From Chitinophagaceae bacterium (GTDB lineage: Bacteria; Bacteroidota; Bacteroidia; Chitinophagales; Chitinophagaceae): a DNA stretch of 64,000 bases. Position 1 is the first letter of the stretch; the number at the start of each line of letters is the position of its first letter. Both the position numbers and the translations under genes were made by a program. The DNA lies in assembly GCA_019638625.1 (NCBI GenBank), contig JAHBTK010000002.1, positions 62,001-126,000 of the forward strand, in the 5' to 3' direction. The notes under the pieces were generated by a model that saw only the letters and a program-made list of their open reading frames with translations, was not told the origin of the DNA and searched no databases. This document shows positions 18,346-30,031 of this stretch, piece by piece.

Positions 18346-18693
18346 TTGCAAAAGAACAAGTTAATCCTGCAATTAGCATTGAGTAAAAGGGCAAACATAT
18401 CAGCGGTTATTCCGGCGTCGTTTACGACAGGCTTATTTCTGTTTATCGTATTACGGTCTTCAAGTGGATTTAACCTCATTCCCTATTCAATACACGAAGC
18501 AATATCACCGGGAAGAGCAAATGAAACAAACTTGATAGCAATATTTGATGTGTTATGCGCTTTGTTCCTGTTCTGGCTTTCGTACAAATTGTTTATCACA
18601 CTTTTGAATAAAAAAAGCCCTGAACACAACCGCAGGTTTGGAAAGATTGTAAACCATAACCCGCATTCCCTGCAATTTGTTATCACCTGGTAA
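18346..18693 (+). CDS. Small hypothetical membrane protein
   Basis: 115 residues from a TTG at 18346; the true start may be internal. Two hydrophobic stretches (FTTGLFLFIVLRSS and LIAIFDVLCALFLFWLSYKLFITLL) suggest two membrane helices. The frame follows the preceding secreted-protein gene almost without a gap, which supports a real two-gene unit, but the weak start and AT-rich composition leave doubt. I do not recognise a family. Confidence 0.4.
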   Translation: MQKNKLILQLALSKRANISAVIPASFTTGLFLFIVLRSSSGFNLIPYSIHEAISPGRANETNLIAIFDVLCALFLFWLSYKLFITLLNKKSPEHNRRFGKIVNHNPHSLQFVITW

Positions 18694-18717
18694 TTTTCGC
18701 AGCCTGGTCATAGTGGC

Positions 18718-18749
18718 ATTGGCGCTTCCCATAAATTATTATAATTTTG
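18718..18749 (+). promoter_or_regulatory. Candidate Bacteroidota promoter for the SGNH hydrolase gene
   Basis: ATTG at 18718-18721 is followed after 20 bases by TAATTTTG at 18742-18749, which matches the -7 pattern TAnnTTTG. The ATG lies about 40 bases further on. Confidence 0.42.
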
Positions 18750-18788
18750 AATCTCCTATTATCTATCATTTAACGCTTAGATACTGAT

Positions 18789-20006
18789 ATGAAAAATACT
18801 CTCCTGCTATTTTGCCTGAGTGTTTTTTTTGCAAACAACAGTACCCGTGGGCAGGTTTGTCCCCAGCCGTTTAAGGTGGTGGTGCTGGGATCGTCTACAT
18901 CAGAAGGTGTAGGAGCGTCTACGCCAGCCAATGCCTATGTGGCGCTTTTTCAAAACTACCTTGAAACCTCCGTTAATGCAGGCTGCGAAATCATCAACCT
19001 GGCAGTGGGAGGCACTACTACTTATAACATACAGCCCAACTCGTTTACCCCTCCCGCCCCTTTTACCGTGAACCCCACTAAAAATATCGATGCGGCGATC
19101 AGTGAAAACCCCGATGCGATCCTTATTAACTTTCCTTCCAATGACGCGGCGAACGATATCCCGATCGCGGAGCAAAAAAATAATTTCACCCGGGTTGTAA
19201 ACTATGCTGCTTCCCACAACATCCCCGTTTGGGTTACCTCCACACAACCCAGGAACTTTTCTCAGGCCAGGAGGGATATGCTGATCGAGATGCGGGACTG
19301 GCTGGAAATAACTTTTGGCAGCCGATATATTGATTTCTGGACGGGAATAGCCAACGCGGACGGAACCATAAACGCGGCTTACAACAGCGGTGATAATGTG
19401 CACCTGAACGATGCCGGACACGCGCTATTATTTGAAAGAGTAAAGAACAGCACCCTGGTCACCGATGTATGTTATGCCATCCTGCCAATAATCACCAGAA
19501 ACCTTACCCTGAAAGGCGATTACGAAAATGTGATACTGACCTGGAATGCCGAAGGGCTGGAGCCCGGTAAATTTGTAATTGAATGCAGTAAAAACGGAAA
19601 TAACAACTGGATAAGTGTAACGGAAATGAATGCCTGGCAAAACGGGCAACCTGCGGCTGCTTTCAGCTATGTACACCAAAACGCCCTGCATCTTGGCTCA
19701 ACGTTATACTACAGGATAGCCGCCGTTCATTTAAACGGCAATACCACCTATAGCGATACCCAAAGAATACAATTAAACTCCAGGGGACTCCCCTACCTGG
19801 TCCATAGCTCAGGACAGAAAATTTATATTAAAAAGATTACCACACAGAAGCTACACTATATCCTCTATGATACGTTTGGCAGAATGATTGACAAAAACGT
19901 TTTGCCCGAAGAACAAAAAACAGTTATACCTACCAGCAATGGCATATACATACTGAGAATATGGAATGAAAGCGGCCAAACCTGGACTGTAAAAATTGCG
20001 ATCTAG
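18789..20006 (+). CDS. Secreted SGNH/GDSL hydrolase with type IX sorting domain
   Basis: 405 residues. A signal peptide (to about residue 22) is followed by an SGNH hydrolase domain. Block I is VVVLGSSTSEGVGAS with the catalytic Ser, block II has a Gly in LAVGGTTTYN, block III is NFPSNDAAND with the Asn, and block V is DNVHLNDAGHALL with Asp and His. A fibronectin-III-like stretch follows (about residues 235-325). The last 75 residues have the shape of a type IX C-terminal sorting domain (YILYDTFGRMIDK, NGIYILRI, final KIAI). It is thus probably a cell-surface or secreted carbohydrate or lipid esterase exported by the system to which the PorP/SprF protein at 1-567 belongs. Confidence 0.82.
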   Translation: MKNTLLLFCLSVFFANNSTRGQVCPQPFKVVVLGSSTSEGVGASTPANAYVALFQNYLETSVNAGCEIINLAVGGTTTYNIQPNSFTPPAPFTVNPTKNIDAAISENPDAILINFPSNDAANDIPIAEQKNNFTRVVNYAASHNIPVWVTSTQPRNFSQARRDMLIEMRDWLEITFGSRYIDFWTGIANADGTINAAYNSGDNVHLNDAGHALLFERVKNSTLVTDVCYAILPIITRNLTLKGDYENVILTWNAEGLEPGKFVIECSKNGNNNWISVTEMNAWQNGQPAAAFSYVHQNALHLGSTLYYRIAAVHLNGNTTYSDTQRIQLNSRGLPYLVHSSGQKIYIKKITTQKLHYILYDTFGRMIDKNVLPEEQKTVIPTSNGIYILRIWNESGQTWTVKIAI

Positions 20007-20076
20007 TAGACCTAAAATCTCCCCTGCCCCTGTTTTACCTGCATTCAGACCTTTTCCACAATTCCGGGCATAGTTT

Positions 20077-20105
20077 TTTGCGGCAATAAAAAAACTGTAA
20101 CTTTG
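20077..20105 (+). promoter_or_regulatory. Candidate pyrG promoter
   Basis: TTTG at 20077-20080, then 17 bases, then TAACTTTG at 20098-20105, an exact TAnnTTTG. Spacing is slightly short of the usual 19-21. It would give a 5' leader of about 100 bases. Confidence 0.45.
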
Positions 20106-20155
20106 CATGACCTCAAAGCAAATTTTCAGTTCAAAATCAGGTCAGGTTTTAATGT

Positions 20156-20180
20156 CTTTATGCCTGAAAAGCGCATAAAG
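20156..20180 (+). promoter_or_regulatory. Hairpin in the pyrG leader
   Basis: CTTTATGC at 20156-20163 and GCATAAAG at 20173-20180 form a perfect 8-bp stem in the predicted 5' leader, 34 bases before the ATG. It is followed by a T-rich run (CTTTTTTAATT), so an attenuator-like role is possible but unproven. Confidence 0.3.
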
Positions 20181-20199
20181 TGATTTGATTATTTATTAA

Positions 20200-21867
<1,668 letters not shown>

Positions 21868-21957
21868 CAGCCCCCGATTTTGCCAGAAACTATCTCCCGG
21901 ATTAAATCAAAAGTTTAGTCAAAGGCATTACCTTTGCCCACTCAAATTTTAAGGTAA

Positions 21958-23787
21958 ATGCAGTTTGATAAAAATGCGATTATTGGGTTTGCTTTGTTAG
22001 GATTGATGTTCATCGGTTTTTTTTATTTCACCAGGAAAGGACAACTGGACCTGGAAACTGAACAAAGAAGGAAACAAGACTCAATAGCCGCCACCCTACC
22101 CATAGTAGACAGCAACCTGGTGCGCCAGGACGCTGTACAGAGAGAAACACAGGACAAAATAGCTTCCGCCGGGCAGTTTAGCGCCGAAGGCACTGAAAAG
22201 GAAACTGTTGTTGAAAACAAGGTGTTGAAAATTGTTTTTTCCAACAAAGGCGGGCAGCCGAAACTGGTAGCGTTAAAGAACTATAACTCTATTGACAGCC
22301 AGTCCGTTAAGCTGGTGGAGGGTAATTTCGACAAAATCACCTACCCGGTAAACACTTCTTCTAACCGGTCTGCCCAGGTGAGCGACCTGTTTTTCGAAGG
22401 TGGTGAAGTGGTATCTTCAAATGGCAACCAGACCATCTCATATACCCTCAGCGATTCCGCGGGCAGCAGCATCACACACAGTTTTACACTTAAAGAAAAC
22501 GACTATATGGTTGACTGGGTGGTAGATGTAGCAGGAGTGAATAACCTGTTCACTCAAAACAGCCTCAACCTCACCTGGCAAAATCAGTTGTGGCAACATG
22601 AAAGGGACATCGTTACAGAAAAAAGGGAAACCCAGATAGGGTTTTGGATAAAAGACGACTATGATTACTTTACGCTGGGCCGTTCTTACAGCAAACAGTT
22701 TGAAAACCCTGTAAAATGGCTGAGCATAAAGCAAAAGTTTTTCAATACCACCATAGTAGCGCCCAACGGGTTCAGCTCCGGCAGCATCAATTGCACGGAA
22801 GAGCACGACAGTACGGGGTTGATAACGGCGGCAACCGCCAATCTGAAGATAAATTTACCGGCGGAAAACAAAAGTACGATACCGTTCCAGATCTATTACG
22901 GACCTAATGACTATAATATCCTTAAAAGTTACGACTTAGGGCTGCAGAATGTAATTAATCTCGGGCAGGGCATCTACGCCTTCGTGAAATATATTAATAA
23001 ATGGCTGATCATGCCGGTGTTTGATTTTTTCACCAGGTTTTTCAGCAACTACGGAGTAGTGATCGCTTTGCTGACCATTTTCATCAGGTTGTTAACTTCC
23101 CCCCTGGTGTACACCAGCTATTTAAGCGGCGCCCGGATGAAAGCCTTACGCCCGGAACTGGATCTGCTGAAAGCCAAACATAAAGACGATCAGCAGGCCT
23201 ATGCTATGGAACAAATGAAGCTGTTCAGGAGCGCAGGAGTAAACCCGCTTGGCGGCTGTATCCCGGCATTGTTGCAGATCCCGATATTCTTCTCCCTGTA
23301 TAGCTTTTTCAACGCGTCCATAGACCTGCGGGGAAATGGCTTCTTATGGGCTACCGACCTTTCCTCCTATGATTCCATACTGGAGTTCGGATTCAATATT
23401 CCCTTTTATGGAAGCCATATCAGTTTGTTCACGCTGCTGGCTACCGTAACCAGCTTACTGATCTCTATTTACAGCATGGCCCAAACACCTACCCAGGATA
23501 ACCCGATGCTGAAATACATGCCCTATATATTCCCCGTAATGCTGTTAGGTATCTTCAACAGCCTGCCCTCAGCGCTTACCTGGTACTATACCGTGTCCAA
23601 CCTGATCACATTGGGACTGCAGTATGTTATCCAGAATTTTATTATCGACCACAAGAAAATACTGGCTAAACTGGAGGAAAACAAGAAAAAGCCAAAAACA
23701 AAGAGTAAGTGGCAGGAACGGCTTGAGCAGATGCAGGATACACAGAAAAAGCTCCAGGACATGAAAAACAAACAAAAAAGCAAATAA
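21958..23787 (+). CDS. yidC: Membrane protein insertase YidC
   Basis: 609 residues. The long form typical of Gram-negatives: one N-terminal helix (IIGFALLGLMFIGFFYF), a large periplasmic beta-domain (about residues 60-340), then the conserved insertase core starting FFTRFFSNYGVVIALLTIFIR. SGARMKALRPELDLLKAK lies in the cytoplasmic loop and GVNPLGGCIPALLQIPIFFSLY in the next helix. The tail is very basic (KPKTKSKWQERL to the end), as in YidC proteins that contact the ribosome. It inserts proteins into the inner membrane with or without Sec. Confidence 0.96.
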   Translation: MQFDKNAIIGFALLGLMFIGFFYFTRKGQLDLETEQRRKQDSIAATLPIVDSNLVRQDAVQRETQDKIASAGQFSAEGTEKETVVENKVLKIVFSNKGGQPKLVALKNYNSIDSQSVKLVEGNFDKITYPVNTSSNRSAQVSDLFFEGGEVVSSNGNQTISYTLSDSAGSSITHSFTLKENDYMVDWVVDVAGVNNLFTQNSLNLTWQNQLWQHERDIVTEKRETQIGFWIKDDYDYFTLGRSYSKQFENPVKWLSIKQKFFNTTIVAPNGFSSGSINCTEEHDSTGLITAATANLKINLPAENKSTIPFQIYYGPNDYNILKSYDLGLQNVINLGQGIYAFVKYINKWLIMPVFDFFTRFFSNYGVVIALLTIFIRLLTSPLVYTSYLSGARMKALRPELDLLKAKHKDDQQAYAMEQMKLFRSAGVNPLGGCIPALLQIPIFFSLYSFFNASIDLRGNGFLWATDLSSYDSILEFGFNIPFYGSHISLFTLLATVTSLLISIYSMAQTPTQDNPMLKYMPYIFPVMLLGIFNSLPSALTWYYTVSNLITLGLQYVIQNFIIDHKKILAKLEENKKKPKTKSKWQERLEQMQDTQKKLQDMKNKQKSK

Positions 23788-23891
23788 ACAGGTAGTTGGC
23801 GTACATTGTTTAAGATTATCACGTTTTTACCAGTTGATAATACAACCCCCGGGGTCTAATTTCTATCTTTACCAAAAAAGGAGCGATAAAA

Positions 23892-24557
23892 ATGTGTAAA
23901 GTGGTATCCATTCTTTCCCTATTGTTGGTTTTCAATATGCATCTCAGGGCGCAGACTGTATTGTCTGAAGGCACCATCGTGTACTTTACCACGGTGCAAA
24001 CCGGGAGCAAAGAGCCGCAACTGGCGGATATGTTTGACGGGGTAACTACTACCATTTTTTTGAGGGGCAACCAAAGCCGTACCGAAATGGTAACGCCGCT
24101 GGGCACCACGGTAACGCTTCAAAATAACGCCACCGGGACGGGCGCTGTATTAAAAGAGTTTGGAAACCAGAAGATTATGATACAGATGAACAGAAACGAC
24201 TGGCAGGAAATGAACAAAAAGTATGAAGGGATCGTTTTTGTGGATCAACCCGGCGACACCAAAAAGATAGCCGGATACGAATGTAAAAAAGCGACGGCAA
24301 AATTGAAAGACGGCAGCAGTTTTACGGTGTACTATACTACTGAGCTGATTTCCGAAAACAAGGACTACGACTATCAGTTTAAAAACCTTCCCGGCTTTCC
24401 GCTGGAATATGAATCTTCTGTAGGAAATTATAAAGTAAGGTACACCGCCTCCAGGATCAGCTTCGACCCGGTACCGGTACAGAAGTTCGCTCTACCCAAA
24501 AGCGGATACAGGCAACTTACATTTGAAGAAAGCAAAAACTTACAAAAGGAAAATTAA
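23892..24557 (+). CDS. Secreted DUF4412/GLPGLI-like protein
   Basis: 221 residues with an N-terminal signal (MCKVVSILSLLLVFNMHLRAQ). The central sequence KKIAGYECKKATAKLKDG, followed by YYTTEL and NLPGFPLEYE, matches the pattern of GLPGLI/DUF4412 proteins of Bacteroidota, which are periplasmic or outer-membrane-associated and of unknown function. A TATCTTTA box about 20 bases before the ATG may be a promoter element. Its stop codon overlaps that of the convergent gene by four bases (24554-24557). Confidence 0.7.
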   Translation: MCKVVSILSLLLVFNMHLRAQTVLSEGTIVYFTTVQTGSKEPQLADMFDGVTTTIFLRGNQSRTEMVTPLGTTVTLQNNATGTGAVLKEFGNQKIMIQMNRNDWQEMNKKYEGIVFVDQPGDTKKIAGYECKKATAKLKDGSSFTVYYTTELISENKDYDYQFKNLPGFPLEYESSVGNYKVRYTASRISFDPVPVQKFALPKSGYRQLTFEESKNLQKEN

Positions 24558-24946
24558 CGGTTGATGGGAGCCGATTGAGCAGGCGCCAGGGAAATGAACC
24601 CGGGCATTTTTACGCTCTTTTGATTTTTATAGGGAAGCACATACACCACATTCCCCTTTTTATAGGTAACTACAGAATTATCAGCAGCTTCGGGAACCAA
24701 TGCTTTGTTGTGGGTTCTGGTAAACGCATCCTTACTGCTGATACCATATTTGTCTTTGATGGAAACTGTTACAGTGGATTTAATATTGGAGAACGAAGCG
24801 TTGTCTTTCGCGTTTTTATCCTCTCCACCGGATAAAAAGCCAAAACCGGTAATGGCAAAAACACATTGAGTTACTGCAAAAGCAACCGCTACCACCGCAG
24901 CCGTATATTTAACAGAAACTTTCAATATATCTCCTTTTTTTACCAT
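24554..24946 (-). CDS. Hypothetical single-pass membrane protein
   Basis: 130 residues. One hydrophobic helix near the N-terminus (VSVKYTAAVVAVAFAVTQCVFAITGFGF), then a polar domain with a KSTVTVSIKDKYG segment and YKKGNVVYVLPYKNQKSVKMP, perhaps a small beta domain outside the membrane. I do not recognise a family. It converges on the DUF4412-like gene with a four-base overlap of the stop codons, and no terminator hairpin separates them. Confidence 0.55.
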   Translation of the reverse strand: MVKKGDILKVSVKYTAAVVAVAFAVTQCVFAITGFGFLSGGEDKNAKDNASFSNIKSTVTVSIKDKYGISSKDAFTRTHNKALVPEAADNSVVTYKKGNVVYVLPYKNQKSVKMPGFISLAPAQSAPINR

Positions 24947-25100
24947 AGCTGCAACAAATTTAATGCTTTGTTTTCATTATCGCAATAGTTATCAAAAAAT
25001 AAAACGGAGAACCGGCATTAATTGTTACAATTTCCTAAAAAAACAGCCTGAAATTGACATTTTTCCAAATAAAATATTAACTTTCATTAACTTATACCGC

Positions 25101-26519
25101 ATGAAAGAAGACCCCCGGGAATACGATCATGAAATTCAGGATTTAGTCACACAGTTTGAAAAATTAAGGCAGGGCCAGCCACATAAGTTCCTGGAAGAAG
25201 AGGCTTTTGAAAAAATCATAGACTATTTTGACGAAAAGGATAATCTCCCCGCGGCTTTGGAAGCTGCCGAGGCAGGTATGGAGTTATTTCCTTATTCCGC
25301 CTCCCTGATGGTAAAAAAGGCAGACCTGTTAATTGCCACCAGGAAATACAGTGAAGCCCTTTCTCTGCTGGAACAGGCGGAGATATACGACAGTACCGAT
25401 ATAGACATCTATATCCTGAAAACAGATGTTTTCCTCGCACTGGATGAACATGAAAAAGCGGTTGTGCTGCTCGAAAAGGCCCTGCAGGAATTTGATGGTG
25501 AAGAAAGAATAAATCTTCTTTTCGAACTGTCGGACGTGTACGATGATTACGAGGAGTTTGATAAGGTATTTGACTGCCTGGCGCATATCCTGGAAAGCGA
25601 CCCTGCCAATGAAGAAGCGCTTTACAAAATCTGCTTCTGGACGGATTTTACCGGAAGAAGTGAGGAAAGCATCCGGCTGCATCAGCAAATCATTAATGAA
25701 CAACCCTACAACGAACTCGCATGGTTCAACCTGGGCGCTGCTTTCCAGGGACTAAAACTGTATGAAAAATCGGTGGACGCTTATAAGTACGCCCTTGCTA
25801 TCAACGAAAAATTCGACTACGCGTATCGAAATATGGCGGATGCCTACATCAAGCTGAGAAAGTACAAAGACGCCATAGAAGCACTGGAAAAAGTGATTGA
25901 GCTGGCCCGCCCGGAAGATGTTATTTACGAGGCGATAGGGTATTGTTACGATAAGCTGAAAAAGTATGCCCAGGCACGGTTTTATTATAAAAAAGCCTCG
26001 CATCTGAGCACAGATGACAGCAAACTGTACTACAAGATAGCCTGCACGTACATCAATGAAATGTCTCTCGGAAAGGCTGTGCAGTACCTGGAATCCGCGT
26101 TGCGTATACACAAAATGCAACCGGAATATAACCTGGCGATGGGCGAATGCTTGCTGGAACTGGGAAAGGTGAAAGAGGCGATCATGTATTTTTCCAATGT
26201 AGTAAAAGCCCGGCCCAAAGGCGTGGGTGGCTGGGAAGCTCTTATACGTTGCCTGTATTCCAGCGACTTCCTGGATGACGCGATGGAGCAGACGGCCGCT
26301 GCCATGTCTATGGCCGGCGACAAACCCATATTCATTTTTTACAAGAGCGCCATCCTGTTCGCACAGGGAAAAAGCAAGGAAGCATTGCTTTTGCTGCAGG
26401 ATGCGATGGAAAAGTCACCGAAAATGCTGAAAAAGTTCATAGAGCTGAACCCTACCATTCTTCAAAATCAGCAGGTGGTGGATATCATTGCCTTCTACAA
26501 AAAAAAGAGGTCTTTCTGA
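25101..26519 (+). CDS. Tetratricopeptide repeat protein
   Basis: 472 residues from the ATG at 25101 (MKEDPREYDHEIQDL); the frame is open further upstream, but that stretch is poor and AT-rich. The body is a chain of about ten TPR units; for example ELAWFNLGAAFQGLKLYEKSVDAYKYA is followed by YAYRNMADAYIKLRKYKDAIEALEKV, each shown here as recognisable 34-residue repeats. No signal peptide, so a cytoplasmic scaffold is likely. The stop abuts the stop of the convergent FAD oxidoreductase without a gap. Confidence 0.85.
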   Translation: MKEDPREYDHEIQDLVTQFEKLRQGQPHKFLEEEAFEKIIDYFDEKDNLPAALEAAEAGMELFPYSASLMVKKADLLIATRKYSEALSLLEQAEIYDSTDIDIYILKTDVFLALDEHEKAVVLLEKALQEFDGEERINLLFELSDVYDDYEEFDKVFDCLAHILESDPANEEALYKICFWTDFTGRSEESIRLHQQIINEQPYNELAWFNLGAAFQGLKLYEKSVDAYKYALAINEKFDYAYRNMADAYIKLRKYKDAIEALEKVIELARPEDVIYEAIGYCYDKLKKYAQARFYYKKASHLSTDDSKLYYKIACTYINEMSLGKAVQYLESALRIHKMQPEYNLAMGECLLELGKVKEAIMYFSNVVKARPKGVGGWEALIRCLYSSDFLDDAMEQTAAAMSMAGDKPIFIFYKSAILFAQGKSKEALLLLQDAMEKSPKMLKKFIELNPTILQNQQVVDIIAFYKKKRSF

Positions 26520-28079
26520 TCAGTTGTCAGACTGTTCGTGATAAGCGTCTTCCGTATTAATAGCCCATATAGCAGATTTATCAGTTTTCCCCTGCACAAT
26601 ATTGTCAACGGCTGCCATTGCCGTCAGCATGCTGTGATCCGTATTGTTATAACGGTGCATTCCGTTTCGCCCCACCGGGTAGAGGTTGTCAATTCCGTTC
26701 AGGAACTCCTGTATCACCCCAAAATTGCTGTATCCGCCAAAATAGGAAGGATAGGCCTTTTTTACTTTTATGACGGTGGTTTTTAATACGGTTCGGGAAT
26801 CCACAATCCCTATTTTATCCATTTCGCTCACTGCAAACGACGAAATAGCTTCGTCCTCCTGTTGCCAGAATTCATCTGTCTCGTTACAAAAATATTCCAC
26901 CCCTATCCAATGGTGGCGGCTGTCTTTTGTCATACCGGGGCTCCAGTTGTGAAAAAACTGGACCCGTCCCGCTTTTATATCACCTTCCTGGATGTATATC
27001 CAGTTGTCTGAAATGACATCCTGTTGTCCGTTCTCCTTATCAGATAAAATGCCCACGATTAGAAAATCCCTGTATTCCAGAGACCTGGCGGCAGCTACTA
27101 CCGGATGGTCTTTTTCAGGAAAGTCCATTTTCTCTACCAGTTCCTTTACAGGCATGGCAGAAAAAAACAGGTCGCCTTCACAGGTAGCCGATTGACCATT
27201 TTCAAAGTTTGTTGTTTCTACTGAAATAATATGTTTGTGATCCCTTGTTATCTTTGTCACACCGGTATTCAAAATTATTTCGCCCCCTCTCTTTTGTATC
27301 TCACCGGCAACGGTTTCCCACATTTGCCCGGGTCCGAACTTAGGGTACAGGAACTGCTCTATCAGGCTTGTTTTCGTTTTTGCCTGCCGTATATCCCTGT
27401 CTTTAAGAAAGATTGACCGGAAGGCATGTTTGATCACATTTCCCACGTCCAGTCCTTTTACCCGTTGTCTGCCCCAATCTGCCGGCAATTCATTACAGGG
27501 TACGCCCCATACTTTTTCCGTATAATCTTTAAAAAAGGTGGTGTACAGTTTGTTGCCAAAGCGGTTAATGAAAAAATCCTCCAGGGTTCTTTCCGGTTTC
27601 TTCGGCAATAGCTTTGCCCTGCAGTAGGATGTTCCTATTGCAAAAAGTTTTGCCAGTCCCAGATTCCGCAGTGTGTTGCCATTGATCTGCAGGGGATAAT
27701 CAAAAAATTTCCGGGCGTGATAGATACGCGATTTCCTCGGGCGCAGGAGCATTACCGCATCCTCTGATACAGGCGACTGCTCCCCGCTGCTGACCCCTGC
27801 AGACTGGTTCTGATACCGGATAGAGAACGGTTTTCCGGGAGAGTTTTCAAGCGGCAAAAAGTGCAGCCACCAGTCAACTACTTTTTTCGACCGCGAAAAA
27901 AAACGGTGTCCGCCGATATCTATTTTGTTTCCTTCAAAATCTATCGTCTTCGACAATCCTCCTACCTGGTTGTCCTGCTCAATGATTATGGGAATAATAT
28001 CCGTTTTGGTTAGTAACTCGTATGCCGCGGTCAGTCCTGCCGGCCCGGCACCGATAATGATCGCCTTACGCTTTTTCAT
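26520..28079 (-). CDS. NAD(P)/FAD-dependent oxidoreductase (amine-oxidase/UGM-like)
   Basis: 519 residues from the ATG at 28079 ([20 protein letters not shown]); 15 further codons upstream are open but unlikely. The dinucleotide-binding motif is [14 protein letters not shown], with [24 protein letters not shown] next, as in protoporphyrinogen-oxidase and UDP-galactopyranose-mutase-like flavoproteins. The C-terminal part has [20 protein letters not shown], another FAD-contact block. Relatives are found in glycan and lipid biosynthesis loci of Bacteroidota; no such neighbours are adjacent here, so the substrate is unknown. Confidence 0.78.
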   Translation of the reverse strand: MKKRKAIIIGAGPAGLTAAYELLTKTDIIPIIIEQDNQVGGLSKTIDFEGNKIDIGGHRFFSRSKKVVDWWLHFLPLENSPGKPFSIRYQNQSAGVSSGEQSPVSEDAVMLLRPRKSRIYHARKFFDYPLQINGNTLRNLGLAKLFAIGTSYCRAKLLPKKPERTLEDFFINRFGNKLYTTFFKDYTEKVWGVPCNELPADWGRQRVKGLDVGNVIKHAFRSIFLKDRDIRQAKTKTSLIEQFLYPKFGPGQMWETVAGEIQKRGGEIILNTGVTKITRDHKHIISVETTNFENGQSATCEGDLFFSAMPVKELVEKMDFPEKDHPVVAAARSLEYRDFLIVGILSDKENGQQDVISDNWIYIQEGDIKAGRVQFFHNWSPGMTKDSRHHWIGVEYFCNETDEFWQQEDEAISSFAVSEMDKIGIVDSRTVLKTTVIKVKKAYPSYFGGYSNFGVIQEFLNGIDNLYPVGRNGMHRYNNTDHSMLTAMAAVDNIVQGKTDKSAIWAINTEDAYHEQSDN

Positions 28080-28178
28080 GAACCAGGTTGGTTGATGGTT
28101 TTTGGTAAACAAATGATAATACAAAAAGGCCGGCTAACGGCTGCGCGAAGGTCTGAACTTTTTTCAATGGGATAAACA

Positions 28179-28203
28179 CATTTTCAAATTTCCATATTTT
28201 CCC
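28179..28203 (-). repeat. Short octamer array (GGAAAAT, ATGGAAAT, TTGAAAAT)
   Basis: Minus-strand units GGAAAAT, ATGGAAAT and TTGAAAAT follow in register, the same family as the arrays at 5149-5217 and 41162-41220. Here it lies between the starts of two divergent genes rather than after a stop codon. Confidence 0.4.
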
Positions 28204-28276
28204 GCCGGCATCCAAACCGGCAGACTCCATAAATCTTAACAAATAATCTTACATTCACCCACCAATAGGACGTGTT

Positions 28277-29638
28277 ATGGGCCAAACATTTATAACCAGG
28301 AGAAAATTCGTAAAAACGGCAACAGCGGCAGTAACCGCCACCGCTTTGATTGATAAAGCAGTAGCTCAATCTACTGAACCCGCTGTTCTCCGGCATGCCA
28401 GCATTGGTGTAGGCGGTATGGGCTGGCACGACCTCAACCAGTTTAAACAACACCCCGGCGTAAAAATTGTTGCTCTCTGCGATGTGGATGTCAACAACCT
28501 GAAAAAAGCGGCTGAAGCTTTCCCTGAGGCCCGGGTATATGCAGACTGGCGGGAGTTGCTGGCCAAAGAAAAAAACAATATAGACTCCGTTAATATTACC
28601 GTACCCGACCATAACCATTATATCATTGCCATAAATGCCATAAGAGGCGGTAAACATGTTTACTGCCAAAAACCAATGTGCCATGACGTAGCCGAAGTAA
28701 GATCACTTACAAAAGAGGCGGTAAAAAGAGGCGTTGTCACGCAGTTGGGTACCCAGATAGCCTCGGGAAAAGGCGACAGAACCGCTGTACACTGGGTCAA
28801 ACAAAAAGCGATAGGCAACATTACACATGCGTATTTATGCTCCAATCGGAAAGGGGCGGTAGAGAACTACCGGTTAGAAGGCCCGCGGCCGGAGGAAGAC
28901 TCCCCCGTACCTGGGTCGCTGAACTGGGACCTCTGGCTGGGCGCAGCACCATTCCGCCCCTATGCCCCCCGGATATACCACCCGGTACTGTGGCGGTCCT
29001 GGCAGGATTTTGGCACCGGCTGGTCCGGCGATATCGGCTGTCATATTTTTGATGCCGTATGGAAAGGAATGAATTTAAAAGCGCCCCTGTCGGTGATGGC
29101 GGAAGTGCAGGATTCCTGGGAAAATTCGGAAACAAGGCGAAAAGACACCTGGCCGCAGGGAGACCATATTACCTGGATATTCCGGGGCAATGAATTCACG
29201 GAAGGCGACACGTTTATGCTGGAATGGTTCGACGGCTCCTATTATCCGCCCGAAGAGGTGAGGGCTTTATATAAAGGAGACTATCCCGAGGAATCGGCCA
29301 TGCTGATCGGCACGGAAGGTGCGTTACTGATTCCACATGGCGGCATGCCCGTCCTGCTGCCGGAGGAGAAATTTGCAGGATATACCCAACCCGAAATGGA
29401 AGACCGGAACCACTATCATCATTTTGCAGACGCCTGTCTTAAAAAGGCTCAAAATGAATCCGGGTTTGCCCAAACCGGTCCTATGACGGAAGCGATCCTG
29501 CTGGGTACGATCGCTATCCGCACCCCCGGTACCCTGTTGAAGTGGGATGCGGAAAAAATGAGGTTTCCCAATCATCCCGCGGCAGACCGGTTCCTGAAAA
29601 GAACATACAGGAAAGGTTGGGAAGTGAAAAGGTTCTAA
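28277..29638 (+). CDS. Tat-exported Gfo/Idh/MocA family oxidoreductase
   Basis: 453 residues. Signal TRRKFVKTATAAVTATAL is of the twin-arginine type, ending near AVAQ. The Rossmann part is degenerate (LRHASIGVGGMGWHDL) but has VALCDVDVNNL. The EKP position reads CQKPMCHDVAEV, so Gln replaces Glu but the Lys is kept. GDIGCHIFDAVWKGM provides the D-x-x-x-H-like block. The C-terminus YRKGWEVKRF matches the sister proteins at 14016 and 49557. Probably a periplasmic sugar oxidoreductase. The fluoride channel gene follows after 18 bases. Confidence 0.82.
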   Translation: MGQTFITRRKFVKTATAAVTATALIDKAVAQSTEPAVLRHASIGVGGMGWHDLNQFKQHPGVKIVALCDVDVNNLKKAAEAFPEARVYADWRELLAKEKNNIDSVNITVPDHNHYIIAINAIRGGKHVYCQKPMCHDVAEVRSLTKEAVKRGVVTQLGTQIASGKGDRTAVHWVKQKAIGNITHAYLCSNRKGAVENYRLEGPRPEEDSPVPGSLNWDLWLGAAPFRPYAPRIYHPVLWRSWQDFGTGWSGDIGCHIFDAVWKGMNLKAPLSVMAEVQDSWENSETRRKDTWPQGDHITWIFRGNEFTEGDTFMLEWFDGSYYPPEEVRALYKGDYPEESAMLIGTEGALLIPHGGMPVLLPEEKFAGYTQPEMEDRNHYHHFADACLKKAQNESGFAQTGPMTEAILLGTIAIRTPGTLLKWDAEKMRFPNHPAADRFLKRTYRKGWEVKRF

Positions 29639-29656
29639 ATCAAACTGACAATATAA

Positions 29657-30031
29657 ATGATCAAAGAGGTTATCGTGGTAGGTTTGGGCGGGGGTGTAGG
29701 CAGCATCTTCCGCTACCTTACCAGCCTGCTCATCAACAAACAATTTCCGCACCGTTTTCCTTTTGCCACCTTTACGGTTAATATCCTGGGCTGCCTGGCT
29801 ATCGGGTTCCTTATTGGTTTTTTTCAGAAACATTCCGGCACGGCTCCCCATATCCGGCTGCTCCTTGCAACGGGGTTTTGCGGGGGATTCACCACTTTTT
29901 CTGCCTTTGCGGCTGAAAATATGCAACTGCTTCAATCCGGGAACAGTTTCACGGCTATCGCCTATATAGCCGCCAGCACCGTTGGCGGATTACTGGCTGT
30001 ATGGTCAGGCATGGCTTTGTCCAGGGCATAG
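29657..30031 (+). CDS. crcB: Fluoride ion channel FluC/CrcB
   Basis: 124 residues with four hydrophobic helices, the normal size for a subunit of the dual-topology dimer. The family signatures are GGGVGSIFRYL near residue 10, FPFATFTVNILGCLAIGF with the pore Asn, and GFCGGFTTFSAFAAE, the conserved GxxGGxTTFSTF block. It exports fluoride across the inner membrane. It follows the oxidoreductase gene by 18 bases; no fluoride riboswitch was seen in that short gap. Confidence 0.95.
   Translation: MIKEVIVVGLGGGVGSIFRYLTSLLINKQFPHRFPFATFTVNILGCLAIGFLIGFFQKHSGTAPHIRLLLATGFCGGFTTFSAFAAENMQLLQSGNSFTAIAYIAASTVGGLLAVWSGMALSRA

Noticed and set aside
29639..29656. Fluoride riboswitch before crcB
   Set aside because: Only 18 bases separate the genes, too short for the known fold, and no matching motif was seen within the upstream gene end.
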